DNA of 64,000 nt from Neopestalotiopsis rosae (GCA_023078685.1 JALGAS010000003.1:868001-932000); one strand, 5' to 3'. Counted from the stretch's first letter, positions 13,522 through 25,980 are shown. Numbers and translations are program-made. The notes: generated by a model not told the origin, from the letters alone.

Positions 13522-14393
13522 TCACTGCTTGATGAGAAAGTACCAATTCGGCGCGGTCTGCGACGTCCCGAGGTACGACTTCATCCAGCAGTACGTGGTG
13601 CCATAGTACTCGCCCCAGCCGGCGCCGGCGCAGGTGCCGTTGTTGGCGCACGTCGTCGCGCAGTCCTCGACCGTGTTGGTGACGGGGTTGGATATGTCCT
13701 CGGTGCCTCCCCCCTGGTTGTAGTCGAGGTTGCACAGGACCAGGAACTTGGTGTCGTCCGAGGTCAGGTAGTAGCTGCCGTTGCTCGACGGACACGTTAT
13801 CGCCGAGACGGTGGCCGTCGCGGTCGCGGTCGATGAGGTGGCGGTCGCGCTTGAAGAACTATAAATCAAAGCATGGATTAGTCATTTGATTGTCTCAGTT
13901 GCGTGTAAAACAAGAGAGGAAAGAATTTGGCTTACCTTGCTGCCGAGGTACTTGAACTGCTGTGACTTGTGCCCAAACCGACACCCAGGCCGACGGACAA
14001 GCCAATGACGAGGACAGCCAGGAGAGGACCAAAAATGAGCCAGAATTTCCTTCGTTTTATTCCCAGAATCGTCGCTTCAGGCGCGCCCTTTTCCGACGCA
14101 CTCGGTCCCAAGGTGCCTACTTGCGACGGGGCCCATTGCGACTGTGGCGGGTGGACTGGGGAGCTGGCATACGGCGGCGACTGAGGATATTGAGGGTATT
14201 CGTGGTAGGGCGATGTTGCGGCGCCTCCGTATTGTGCGTAGTTTTGGTGTTGTTGTTGTGTCTGATCGAATGGCTTTCCGAATACTGTCGGTCCATTTAC
14301 AACGTGCGGCGCCTCCGGTTCCGATACCACCTCGAGCCCGGCTTGCTCATGTACCTCGAGACCCGGTTGTTCATTGGCGTCGTGGTGAGCCAT
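13522..14393 (-). CDS. Single-pass membrane protein with Pro/Gln-rich tail and PAN/apple-like ectodomain
   Basis: The gene has two exons (14393-13936 and 13858-13522; 264 aa). The N-terminal 125 residues are hydrophilic and rich in Pro, Gln, Tyr and Ser, with a short internal duplication (EQPGLEV then EQAGLEV). Then comes a basic stop-transfer patch (IKRRK) and one strong membrane helix, LIFGPLLAVLVIGLSVGLGV. A Ser/Thr/Ala-rich linker follows, likely O-glycosylated. The C-terminal domain has regularly spaced Cys (ITCPSSNG, VLCNLDY, CATTCANNGTCAG, YCWMK), which I compare to the PAN/apple-like domains common in fungal cell-surface proteins. The N-terminus probably faces the cytosol. It may be a wall or carbohydrate sensor, but the function is unknown. 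The ATG at 14393 is the first in frame. Confidence 0.8.
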
Positions 14394-16271
14394 GTCGCCT
14401 ATTGCGTACACTGTAGTTTCAATATGTATGCACTTCGTTGTCTGATGTGCAGTTCAATCTCTCGTCTGTGTTATCACCAAGTTTTCATGATTTGCCGCTC
14501 TGCTGGAGTAGTTGCGATTTGTGTGAAAGAAAAGAGGATTCGAAGGATTCAATGTGACGCACGCCTAGGGATTGAAATTAGAAGACCAAGTCGAACAGAC
14601 TGGACCAGACACAACCTCTCTGGCTCCTTGATCCCTACCTCACGTTCGGCTACTTTTTTACCGGTACAAGGGCCACTAGTTCAAGCTTAAACCTTTCCCA
14701 GGCAGATCTCTCAGTCTGTCAATGTCTCTTCGTCTTGCAGAACGGCCAATACGTGCCCAATACGTGGGCAGCGTTGTACCAGCCAGAGCTGAGAGCAGAG
14801 AGGAGCCCCAGGTTGCCAGGTCCCAGAGAGAGAAAAGGAAGAGCATGGAGTGGACCCTTGCAAATGATTGCCCCTGTCGACTGTGACCCCAAGTAACCAT
14901 AAATGGCTTGGTGCAAAGGACATCTGGACCTGAGCGCTGCAAAAACCCCATATAATGCTGACAAGCTTTATACGGATCAGTTCTAGAGGCTACGCCACAC
15001 GACAGGATAAGCATTAAAAGTACCGCTTTAGCTCTGCAAATGGGCAAATGGCAGATCATCGGCCGCTGGTCCTTGCATTACTGGCGGTGCGCTTAACTTT
15101 GCGCCCATCGGCGGGCAAAAATATTCAACTGGTCGGCTGGTTCACTGGTGAGTGCTGTTCGTTCCAGGGGCAATGCTTGTCGTTGCTTGCGAGCTGGCGC
15201 CAGCACATACTCTGTCTCTGACAAATGGCAGGTGAATATGCAGCCTTTATGGCGCCAGCATTCAATTGAAAAAGCCTCTGGTGTGTAGTTGACAAATTGC
15301 GCATGAACGGGTGGGTGGCTGGCGTGTATTCTGCGAAATGCTTTCGAGATTCTTCTAGATCACGAATGGATCCGGCTTTCAATGTGGTGTTGACAGATCA
15401 GATCATATGCATACAAACCTACATGATGCATCTTGCACCATCTGAGCAACTGCCGGATGATGCGGGCCTCTCGATCAGTTATATAGATGACAGTCAATCC
15501 GGGTGCTGCGCCGTACTACTGCTGACAATCGACTTCTTTTACAATGCCACGATCTGCATAATTGTCGTACGGCCACACCAGACTGGATGTGGACTGGGCG
15601 TTGACTCCTCTGCCTCAAGGAAGAACCAATTTCGCTTGATGAAGGCCAGCGCCACCACAATACTCGGGTGCACATCGTTGGGCAATAGTAAAGGGACAGA
15701 GTAGTAGCAGGTCGAGCTATCAGGAAGGATTGCCAAATGTGGAAATAAAGAAAAGGCTAAACACGACTGTCAAGCCCACGAGCCTGAGCGTAAGCCCTAT
15801 GGCAAGGGAGTCTAGTGAGACAAGCTTCAACAATGTTAGTGGTCTTTTGTTTCTCCACACGGCGCCTAGCGTGTGGGTTGCGGCGGATACGATCCGATAT
15901 TTCTGCCTCTGCGCCAACACTTTGAGCTTCAATCTGTTCAGCACTTATTGACTATTATCTTTTATTCTGAAGTCCTCGGAAGAGATTTCGTAGTCAGCTA
16001 CGAGGCTTCACGTGTTCTTTCAGGATGCTGAATCGCAAAAACCGAAGAAAGCGAGATGTGGTAAGCATTGATTTAATCGAAATCTATAGCGTTGAATGGG
16101 ATATGCCTAGGTATTGCCAGAAGCCAAATTGACGTCTGATTATCTCACGATTATCTACTTCTCTTCAAATTAAGGGCTTGCGGGACTGGAACTATTAGAT
16201 GAGGAAACTGGCCGTGTTCTGTTCATGCGTGTCAGTGCTTGCGTGGGTTGAATGTTTCGATCACAAAAGAC
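14394..16271. other. Long intergenic region, no gene seen
   Basis: In 1.9 kb I find no frame over 140 codons and none with a recognisable domain. Base composition is mixed, and several small frames overlap on both strands as expected by chance. The part next to 14394 is the promoter of the membrane protein gene. I see no terminal repeats or transposase fragment. Confidence 0.55.
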
Positions 16272-17954
16272 TCACCCGCACTCCCAACTCGCAGCTTGGT
16301 TCACGTCGCCAACGCCGTTATATAGTGCCACCTGCGGGTACGGACAAAGGGGTCGCTGGCTCTTCAGCCCAGACGTGGGATCCAGCGGATCATTCCAGGT
16401 CGTTGCAATGACCGAGTCCACGGGGTTGCCATTTTCCACCCAGTCCATGAGCGCCATGAGTATGTCGTGCCGCTTGTCCCGGAACCCGGGGACCGACCAC
16501 TGGTCGCTGCCGAGGTGCGTCGACTGGAACTCGCCGCCAAAGTTCCACGGCCCGTTAGCCGACGTCTGCGTGCTCCAGCAGTGGTGCATGCTGGGGACCT
16601 GGAAATAGCGAAACCAGTCCGTGATGGGTGTCGGGCTGCCGTTACCGCCGACCGAAGTGGCGTTGGCGACCTTTTGGTAGTACAGATCTGACCCCCGCGG
16701 CGGAATCAGACCGTCGCTGAGACCGTGATACATTACAATCTTGTGCCCGAGGTCCCGAAACGTCGACAGGTCGTAGTTGTCGGCCGTCGCCTGACCGGGA
16801 TCGAAGGTGGCCGCAAGGGAAAAAATATTGTCATCCCAGTCGGTATAGTTCCAGAACCAGTTGCCAAGGAGAAAGAAGCGGATATAATGGTTGCCAAATG
16901 TGCTCGTGCGCGCAAAGCTCAGCACGGCTTGCCACTGGCCCTCACAGCCCGGCGAGAGTCCCGGGTACAACAGCTCCCCGTCTGACCCGAGATAATCGCC
17001 GTAGACCTTGGCCGGGACCTGAGCCTGGGCGTCAGTCAGGCAGGCCGACTGGTCTTTGTCTGGGACGCTGCAGAGCATCTTGGTGTAGTCTGGGACGCAA
17101 GCGTCGGGCAGGCTGATGATGCCGTCCTTGACCCCGTCTAGCTCGTCGCATTGTTCCATGACCAGGTCTGCCATTGCCGAAAATAAGCGCCAGGGAATGT
17201 GATATGGCGCCGTCTCGGGAAGGTTGTAGATACCGACTCTCGTTATCCACGGATTGAGACTTTTCGAGTCCCAACCGGGCGCTCCAATCACGAGTCCGTC
17301 AAAAGTATCCGGGTCGATCTCAATCTGCTTCAGACCTTGCCTCCCCCCTGTGGAACAACCATTGTAGTACGAGTAGGCAATCTTGATTCCATAGTATCTC
17401 TCCGTCAGCTGTTTCGCGGCGCCAATGGACCCGTTCAGGGCGCGCCAACCCCAGTCCGTCAGCCGCTCTGGCGCCAGAAACGCCCACCGGCCGTCGCCCG
17501 TCGTCGAGTTGTGGCCCGTGTCCGTGGACACCACGGCGAAGCCGTACTTCATGAAGCTGCCCATGTCGAGCCAGTTGATGCCGCCGCCGAACCCGCCGTT
17601 GCCGACGGCGAGGAACCGCTGGTTCCAGTCGGCGGGGAGGAAGAGGCCGTAGCGGTACCACGAGACGTCCGATGACTGCACGTAGATGGTCACGGCGCAG
17701 GACTCGGGGAGGTCGGTCGGCTGTATCGGGTACATTAGATCGTGCCACCCTTCTCCGTACGTGTCGCCTTGCTTGACGTAGCTGAGCTTCTCAATCGAGG
17801 CATTGGCGGGCAGTGTCCCGGCCAGGGCCAACTTGACGGCGTCGACATTGTCCTTGCAAAGATCCACGAGGCTTGTAGAGGTAGAACCCAGAACGCGACC
17901 GATGGCGAGGAGCAAGAAAACTACAGAGTAAGAAAATAAGAGGGTGTTTGACAT
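16272..17954 (-). CDS. Secreted tannase/feruloyl esterase family protein
   Basis: This is a 560-aa, single-frame gene of the tannase/feruloyl esterase B family, which hydrolyses phenolic esters of plant material outside the cell. Residues 1-23 form a signal peptide (LLFSYSVVFLLLAIGRVLG). The family's CS-D-HC arrangement is complete: Cys200-Ser201 in YYNGCSTGGRQG (nucleophile), Asp414 in HGLSDGLIPP, and His458-Cys459 in SMHHCW; the two Cys are expected to bond. A Ca-binding loop is visible as DELDGVKDGIISLPDAC (about 270-286). The stop TGA overlaps a perfect splice donor (GGgtgagt at 16275-16270). An alternative spliced end would add only a few residues (GFLI), so the C-terminus is uncertain by that amount. 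Several N-glycosylation sites are present. Nearby permeases and a phenol-hydroxylase-like gene suggest use of plant phenolics, which is inference. Confidence 0.93.
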   Translation of the reverse strand: MSNTLLFSYSVVFLLLAIGRVLGSTSTSLVDLCKDNVDAVKLALAGTLPANASIEKLSYVKQGDTYGEGWHDLMYPIQPTDLPESCAVTIYVQSSDVSWYRYGLFLPADWNQRFLAVGNGGFGGGINWLDMGSFMKYGFAVVSTDTGHNSTTGDGRWAFLAPERLTDWGWRALNGSIGAAKQLTERYYGIKIAYSYYNGCSTGGRQGLKQIEIDPDTFDGLVIGAPGWDSKSLNPWITRVGIYNLPETAPYHIPWRLFSAMADLVMEQCDELDGVKDGIISLPDACVPDYTKMLCSVPDKDQSACLTDAQAQVPAKVYGDYLGSDGELLYPGLSPGCEGQWQAVLSFARTSTFGNHYIRFFLLGNWFWNYTDWDDNIFSLAATFDPGQATADNYDLSTFRDLGHKIVMYHGLSDGLIPPRGSDLYYQKVANATSVGGNGSPTPITDWFRYFQVPSMHHCWSTQTSANGPWNFGGEFQSTHLGSDQWSVPGFRDKRHDILMALMDWVENGNPVDSVIATTWNDPLDPTSGLKSQRPLCPYPQVALYNGVGDVNQAASWECG

Positions 17955-18882
17955 CGTGGTGGTTGTTGCACCATAACGAAAACAAATGGCAGGGCAGCCA
18001 ATTAGCTAGAGTGCCGGCCGAGAGGCCGAATGCCTAGATATTATCGTCCGAAAAGCCATGGATTGCTGGTCTCGGCATCTGATCTCAGAGATCCTTTTTG
18101 GCACATGGGATGAACATCCAACTTGCTTGATAAGAGAATACGACTTGCAAACCCCTTTCGGCTGTCGGTCCCTTTTCTTCATGCCGCCAAGATAAGGTCC
18201 CGGATCTGGGTCCGTAGAGTAGCCATTGAGTATTAGATGGGGAAATCCCGTCCTATCTCTGGGTGGGCGCAATTGGTTATAGAGTTGTAGCCGATCGTCA
18301 TTGTTTGATTCGTCGTGAGCGTGTCAACCTCCCCGATCGAGTAGCAAAAGCGACGGCTCGGCAACGTGGTATGCTTAAAACAACCATTTTATCATAAATG
18401 TTGATCCACCCCCAAAGGTGCGCGGGATAATTGGAGGGGCCTTTGCACTACCGCGAATGCAACCTCGGATTTATGCAAGGCAACACAGTTCGCTTCGATA
18501 AGATGGAAATAAGGGTTATATGATTTTTGAGATTCGGCTTTTGAGGATACTTGGCAGTCGATATTACCGGTCTAAGTCCAAGGTGATGTCAGAACAAGGC
18601 CGATGTTCTGAGAAGATATCTCATATTTTAAGCTCATGTTTGAATTAGGTATGGACCTCGCCATCAAATATTCTCTTTTCTTGGTATTAATCAGGCATGG
18701 TTATGCATCTACAAGCAGCGATCTACAATTCAGCTTTTATGCTGTTCACGCGTTTTCATTTTCTGCTATTTATTCCAGCATACTGCCGCATATGATTTGT
18801 TACCCTGCACTCCGCGCACATTCGAAATGAGTATGAAATTGTGCCGGGCATTTATGATCCTTTGACTACAGGTCTCCTTACA
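17955..18882. other. Intergenic region upstream of the tannase-like gene
   Basis: There is no supported gene. The stretch is AT-rich, especially 18480-18830, and contains the promoter of the esterase and the 3' end of the next permease. No strong motif was seen. Confidence 0.55.
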
Positions 18883-20554
18883 CTAGAGCTTGTATAACCT
18901 TGGCTCCCCTTCACCATTTGCATCCCTGATGATCTGCTTGTTCTTTCGGCCATAGTAAATCCGCAACATGACCGCACCGGTGGCAACCACAAACAGCATG
19001 GCGCAGTTGACGCCATGGCCAGTAGGATAGCCCCGAGTGGCCTCGTCTGCCTTGTAGATCCACACGCCAGGAATCTGACCTATGCCGGCACCAATGCTCA
19101 CGTTTAGAGCAACAGCAAGCCCAGTTGCAGCAGTATCCCACATGTTCGAGGTCAGCCACCCGAGCATTGGAGGAATTGAAGAGAAGGCTCCCGATGTGCC
19201 TATAATGAGGCAAGCATACCGACCGCGGTATGCATCCGGAGGGGCTGCTGCGGAAGCCAGGAAACCGATCGCTCCCGCAAATGCTGCTCCAGCGCAATGG
19301 AGGCCGCGTGCATTGAAGTGGTCTGCAGACCAGGCGACGAGAACCTGAACAACTGGATAGTGTTAGAAAGAGCTGTTCAGGGCGATAGAATATGACTCAC
19401 CATAAGCTACAGCCCATGGAGGGACTGTCATCAGCTGCGCTTGGAGATCCTTGTAACCCAGGCCAGCAGTAATCGAGGGGGTAAAGAGAGACAACGAGCT
19501 GAATGGCAGAGACACGGCAAAGTAGATGAGGTAGTGGCCATATAGACGCCAGTCCGTAAGGGTCGCCTTTGCGTCTGCCCACGTGAGGGTGTGGCTATCA
19601 CCTTTGCTGCCTTCGATCAAGAGCCGCCTTGTAGCAAGATCTCGCTCCTCTTGAGAAAGCCAGCTCGCGGTCTCTGGAAAATCGGGCAGAATAAAATAGA
19701 CGGCAACGGCAGACAAACACGAAGGGATTCCCTCAATGATGAAGAGCCATCTCCAACCCGAGAGACCTCCTGCCTGGTTGATGTGTCCGATGCCGTAGGC
19801 GATGGCGCCACCAAACGCGCCAGCCAGAGTTGCACTGGCCAAGATAAAGGCGACCCGGACACTTCTTTCGTTGCTCTTGTACCAAAAGGTAAGGTAATAG
19901 ACAAGTCCTGGAAACAGACCGGCTTCAAAAGCTCCAAGAAGAAAACGTACTCCCGTCACCTGGCTGAAGTTATGTGTCCCACCAAGGCCAATGGTGATGG
20001 CGCCCCAGGAAAGCATTAGAAAAGCGATCCACCGCGACGGTCGTAGTTTCTTGAGCATGATGTTGGACGGAACCTCAAAGGCCTAGAACTAGTGAGTATG
20101 CGGTCGCTTCCTGGATCTCAAAGGATCGCTCTTACAAAATAGCCGATGAGGAAAATCATCAATGCAATGTTGAACTGCACTGGAGTCATGCCAAGCTCCG
20201 TCTGCATGTCATTTTTGTAGGTGGAATTTAGAATTCTCGCGTTACCGATGTTTGACCGATCCAGGTTGCACAAAAAGTAGATTGCAGCCGAGAGAGGAAT
20301 AATTCTACGACTATCAGCCATTTGTTTGGTTTACAAGACATCGTCACTGACCTCATGTCCTGCTTGAACAACAAGGCGCGCTCCTCCGCACTGGAAGCCA
20401 GTATTGTGCTCGTCACGGCCTGTCGCAGATTAGTTGCGCCTCATTGGAGGATTGGGGTTTGTATGCTTACTGCCTTGTGATGTTGATCATCTTGCTGCTT
20501 AGAGTCTCGAGGAACTCCTTGTTCGACTTCTGTAATGGGCTTCTCGTCCGCCAT
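18883..20554 (-). CDS. MFS permease, Dal5/allantoate family (second copy in window)
   Basis: This is a 12-TM plasma-membrane transporter of the anion:cation symporter group. Exons are 20554-20471, 20419-20352, 20304-20136, 20082-19401 and 19352-18883, together 1473 nt (490 aa). Hallmarks are FLCNLDRSNIGNARI after TM1, FEVPSNIMLKKLRPSRW in the TM2-3 loop, GAFEAGLFPGLVYYLTFWY in TM4, and LVAWSADHFNARG joined by the 48-nt last intron. That acceptor must be ...tatccag at 19353 to give the family sequence AVAYVVQVLVAWSAD. It belongs to a different branch from the permease at 2676-4618, so they are not a recent duplication. Substrate unknown; an organic acid or aromatic acid would fit the tannase-like gene next door, but that is inference. 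Confidence 0.9.
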
Positions 20555-22039
20555 CGTGTCTACTTGGACGGTTACGGTGCTCGAGTCGAACGAGTAATTG
20601 ACAAACTCTCTTGAATGTGATGAATGTTGGAAAATGCCAAGGTACATTTGTCGGTTGGAATGCAATATATCGTGGAATGCGGGGAAATGGACCCTAGGTA
20701 TTTGGCGGTAAAACCGGTGACCGAACCAATTCATCTACCGTCGTCCGTGAACTTGGGTCCTACACCTCTTCCCCGAACGGATTGGATGCAAGGGCTCTTC
20801 CGGCAGAATAGGTAAGTCATGGGATGAATGCTGTGGACTCGCAGATAAATCAAATGAGATCTGGTTGGCCATCCAGCTCTGAACCCTGGCTCTGTGCCAC
20901 GCATGGACAGAAACACATTGCGGAGACTCTCCAGGGCTCTTCGTCCGACGATCGGGACACAAGGTAGGTAGTAGAATATTAGTTCTTATTAATCCGGAAA
21001 CCCGACAGGCTGGCGTGTAGACCGGACCCGTGTCTCAGGAGATATGATTGCCAGTCCAGCTGCCGCTTCCGGGATGGGGTAAAGAAACCACTATAATCAG
21101 TCATTTCCCATGTGTCAAAGTCGCGAGCACATGCTGGACTATAACTTTGCCAGACCACAATCTTCCTAGACATTCATCCAATACTACTCAGATACTCGCA
21201 CCCAGGTTTCTCGGACGCGCATTGACCAGCTCTGGGCATTCTCGATCGGATGGAATGGCGACTCTTATGTTGGCTCAGAGCTTGTCCTGAGCTTTGCAAG
21301 GCGCAATTGCAGCATCCCACCCAAGAATTGTCAAGAATAAGCGGGCGATGACCGTACTAGAACTGTGTTGTACAAGTTGAATTGTCAGGGAGGCGACGTC
21401 AATCACTTGATCGATAAGGATGAGGAATCAGCATATGCGAGGCCAAAATCAGGTATTCATGCTGGCGTCCTGATTGTGTAGGATGGTATGATGGATTTCG
21501 ATGGTTCGTGACAACTTTCAATGTCGGCCACAGTGCTATACGTGGGCCTCTTTCGCTCGCTTGACAGGCATCTCATGGGTGAACGCGGGGGAATGGCTAC
21601 TTGACGGGCGCTATTCCCCAGAATCTTCAGGGGCACCAGTCCACTGAAAGTCCACTAAAATGCAAACATGGAGCGCCACAGAGCCTTGCCCTGGACAATT
21701 TACGGGGGATGGCCGACAGAAACGCGCTAGAGGAGCTGGGCCCTAAGGAATGGCCCAGCTTGAGCAGTGGATCGAAAAATTAGCCGCGCGGGTCTCTTTC
21801 CTGTCAAACTGCTTGAAGCTTACGATCCTTGGCAAAGTGCACTCACTTGTTGCTCTTATCAGAGACCACTCATTATTGGCCGACTCCCGGACGCGGTGCT
21901 TTTCACTCTCTTGGAACCGTTTCATTATTCTTCGTGTGCAGTACTTCAGGCGCCGCTGAAATTAGACTCTTACTTTCCAGTGCGCTTTGAAAATTTGCAT
22001 TTCCTGGAGGCAACCACAGTTGTTAGACATCAGAATAAC
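20555..22039. other. Divergent intergenic region between permease and ATPase gene
   Basis: There is no convincing gene in 1.5 kb. The frame of the downstream gene is open back to 21767, but that part has no ATG and its residues look random, so it is taken as 5' leader. No repeats were noticed. Confidence 0.55.
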
Positions 22040-24425
22040 ATGGCAAGCCAGGGGGGGACTGGAGGAGATCACGGCACAACGCCTGGAACACTCTTTCAAG
22101 GATCGTCGAGCTCATCCAAAGACAAGACACAGACAACAAAACCCCAGGGGGATCCGTTTGACTTCACATTCGTGCCTTCTGCCGTCAAGTCGAACACGTC
22201 ACCACACCAGCAAGATGGCGGCTTCGTCAATATATTCGGACCCAAGGCGGGAACCACTGAATCACGACAGCCCGCTCCCACCAACGGAGACTTCAACTTC
22301 TCCTTCTCCAAGCTCAACCTCACCAACGACCAGCAGGAAAAAGCAAGCACCACAAAGTCTGGTGGGCCTCCGACGTCCGCGTCCAAGCCGGTTAACTCCC
22401 AGCAGTACATGCAGCAGTATCCTATCTCTTTCGACTTCGGTAAGCAGCCGATAAAGCCAGCAGCTACTGCATCAGCTCCTTTTACGAACCCCTTCAAAAA
22501 GTCAAAGGGAAACAACCAACTCGGTTCTTCAGGCGAAGAATCAGAGGAACCTATGCGGCAGAAGAAATCCAAAATGAGTTCCAAGTATGTGACTTCCAAG
22601 GAGAGGAAAGTCGACCAGGCACAAAAGAGCCAACCAACAGTTCGAGTGCCACGTCCGACAAACGTGTTTTCGCCGGACGAAGGCGTTTCTCCTGCCAGGT
22701 CTGATTCTGACACGGCGGCATCAGATTCTGGCGACGATTCTGATAACGAGAACTACGAAGATGCCACTTCCACCACCCCACAGGAGGATTCGACCGTCCT
22801 AGAGACGCTCAGGTACAAGCCTGATCTCCTAAAACGGCCTGTCAATGATGATGCTCTCAACGAAATCAGATACTCGCCGCTTTTCACCGAGCCTGTATGG
22901 AAGCACGCCAAGTTTCTCACTGCAGGATCTCGGGATCCAGCCTTTACCCAGTATGCATTGCTGGGAGCCAACTCCAGTATTGCGAGTGATGGGCAGGAGG
23001 ACAATGCCGGGATTTTCTACAATGTTACGGCGCCGTCGAGTATCTTTATTTGTGGTAACCAGGGATCTGGCAAGAGTCATACCTTGTCGTCCATTCTGGA
23101 AAATTGCCTCATTCCATCGAGCAAACTCGGCTCCTTGCCTCGACCGCTGACGGGCATCGTTTTCCACTACGATACATTTTTTTCAGACCTTAGTGGAACT
23201 CCATGCGAAGCAGCCCATTTATCGTCAGATCCCCGAGTCCAAGTACGAGTTCTTTGTGCACCCACGAATGTGCGAGCTATGACGGTATGCTTGGGCCTTG
23301 TGTGTTATTGTTGTACTTGAACTAATAAAAACCAGAAAGTCTATGGCCGACTTCCCAATGTGACTGTCGAGGAATTGAGATTGAAAGAGCAAGACCTTAA
23401 CACGAAACGAATGCTCGACCTCATGGCCGTTGGGGCAGGTACAGTGCCACTGTACATTCACGTCATACAGCGAGTTCTCCGTGATATGCGTATTGAGCAG
23501 CAAGCCACTGGCGGTGCTTTCAACTACAAGAAGTTCAAAAAGATCATTGATAATGAAGATCTGACAGCTCAGCAGAGGGTCCCGCTTGATCAGCGTCTCG
23601 AGACACTGGAAAGCTTCATGGTCAAGAAGCCGACCAAATATTCTCTGGATGGTTCCCGTGGCACAGATTGGACTCCAAAGGTTCGTGCCTAAATCTCAAA
23701 AGTGTTCTGGATTGCTTGTGCTGACAAACAAATAGAAGGGACAACTCACGGTCGTCGATCTATCCTGTCCATGTGTCACCGCTGAAATGGCATGTTCACT
23801 GTTCAATATCTGCCTTTCTCTCTTTTTGGAGCAAAAGAGCCCCCACATTGGCCGAGTCGCTGCGCTTGATGAAGCACACAAATATATGAGCGACTCACCA
23901 GAAGCGCAGACTTTGACCAACTCGCTCCTGTCTACGATCCGTCTTCAACGCCACTTGGCTCTTCGGGTCATCATTTCAACACAGGAACCATCGGTCTCGC
24001 CCAAGCTTCTAGATTTATGCAGCATAACCATTGTTCACCGATTTCAGTCGCCAGACTGGCTTTCGGTGCTTAAGGGGCATTTGGCTGGGCTTTCTACGAC
24101 CTCTCAGGTTCTCATTCGAGATGAACAGGCTAGGAAGGACAGTAACAAAGATGGCTCCGAGGGCAATGTATCATTTGAAGGGGCCAAAGGCATAGCGATT
24201 GCTCCACAGAATCCAGCCCTCGAGATGATGTCCAAGATTGTCAAGCTTCGAACTGGAGAAGCGCTGATATTCGCGCCAAGCGCCTTTGTCGGCCTGGAAA
24301 AGGCTGGTGTAGACCAACAAGGAAAGGTCATCGTAACCCCGAGACGGCTAGATCATGAAGTTTTGCGAGTCCGCATTCGAGCACGTATCACTGCTGATGG
24401 CGGTAGGAGTGTTATGGCCGTTTAA
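22040..24425 (+). CDS. P-loop ATPase of HerA/FtsK-like type with long disordered N-terminus
   Basis: Three exons (22040-23284, 23336-23680, 23736-24425) give 759 aa. The first 270 residues are low-complexity, rich in Ser, Thr, Gln, Lys and Asp with FNFSFSKL/FDFTF-like patches and a basic cluster (RQKKSKMSSK), suggesting a nuclear, disordered region. A Walker A motif, CGNQGSGKSHT, starts near residue 339, and a Walker B motif, RVAALDEAHKYM, has Asp and Glu at about 575-576. It is followed by STIRLQRHLALRVIISTQEPSV and LLDLCSITIVHRF, the sensor-like order seen in HerA/VirB4/FtsK ATPases. Related genes occur in many filamentous fungi as uncharacterised P-loop NTPases; no function is established that I know of. 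A DNA-translocating or remodelling role is inference. The ATG at 22040 is the first in the open frame. Confidence 0.82.
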
Positions 24426-25980
24426 TGTCCAAGAACTGGAAACAGGAGTGCCTATACATCGATAACCACCGGATTCATTGGTTGGTACACTAGTCCAGTG
24501 TTAGTTGTTGTTCTTGGCACCGGAGTTTTAGGGGCAATAGACTTTATTTGTTGTATGTGGCAGGGTCGTTCAGGTCTTTAGATCATTCTCCGGTCGCAAG
24601 GTTTTGCTTGACCCAGCGACAAGTATCGTCTTATGTCGTGGCGTTTGGGAAAGAAAACCTTATATAGATAGTGGTACTCTTTTTATTTTCTACAAGGTCA
24701 AGACAAATCCATGTTTTCTGCTTGGTGTTCCATCGGCGTTGTCGTGAATTGGAAACGAGACTTGTACCGATATTCTAGGATGCAATTTTCGGGGCTTGAC
24801 GTTGGCCTGTTTTGCACGAGTCTATCTCAAAACTTACCTAAGGTTAGGTATGCATTTCCGACTTTAGCTGTGATGCTAGAAGATGGTAGTCAGTCGGCCA
24901 TGTGCCTTGACCTTGATTATTCACCAATTACGGAGCTTTGTGATCCTTCTACCGTTAGCGTTGTGCATGTACGAGCCTCTGGCTTACAGCGAGTGTGGGG
25001 GATCTACCCGGGCTAATACTGCGCAGTCTGCGCTTACTGACCATGAACCCGCTCGTATTCCGTCATCACGACTATTTATTCCCGCCAAGCATTAGATCGC
25101 AAGGAAACTCGTTTCTTCTTCCATATTCCGGCCCATAGACTAGGCATCTAGTAGGCAGCAAATTGTCGCTCCAATGTAAGGTTACATTGGTCGTGCCAAA
25201 CGGTAAGCACACCACGGATCATAGAACTGTATACCTATTCCACACACAACACGCCAGTTAGGCTTGGCCAAGATTATGTGACTGCAACAGGAAAATTCTA
25301 TCTTTAGCCCACCCCCGTCTGCCCTGTCCTTGTCTATCCGTCGACTTTTGTCAGTCTTGGGTTCCTGCATCAGAGGCCGCCCTACCGCGACCGTTTTTCT
25401 GACAGAATCTGGCAGCTGCAATAGCGGCAGAGTAAAGGTGCTGTTCAGCCAGGTTACCTCGTGTTGGACTGATGTCAGCACTTTTCTTCTTGGCAAGCCT
25501 CTGAGCACTGGGGAATTCACCTATCATATGCACCAAGTGTCGATTGGCCACCACCAGCAACGCCCAAAGTAGGTAAGGAACCTTGAAGGTAGGTATGGCT
25601 GAGCTCATGCATCATCAAGTAATCACCACTGAATCCACTTTGTCTCCCTCACATATGTAGTCCTACAAGAGAAAATGCTTCGTTACACATTAGCTTGGTC
25701 AGACTCCTTGCCTGGAGTAGTGCATCCCGGCCCGAATGCAACTAAAGGACTGGATCTTTGGGAAGTGACTGGCGCTACTCCGGATGACAGTTTTGTACCA
25801 AGAAAATAAAGTTGGCTGCTGTTGGCAGATTATAAAAGGGCCGTCGAAGAAACAATTCACTTGCACATCTAACCATTTTCACACAGCAAAACAAGCCATC
25901 GTAGCTAGCATCAGCCTTTTTCTTACACTCGCTATACCAGACCATCACTACTTGATCATTCAAAATAAACTTTAATCAAA
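24426..25980. other. Intergenic region, no gene seen
   Basis: No frame exceeds 115 codons and none is recognisable. The right-hand end (25800-25980) looks like the promoter and leader of the secreted-protein gene, with a CACAAC/ACTTTAATCAAA context before the ATG. Confidence 0.55.

Noticed and set aside
21767..22039. Extension of the ATPase gene upstream of its ATG
   Set aside because: The frame is open but has no ATG, begins at GTG, and encodes residues unlike a protein N-terminus; it is treated as leader.
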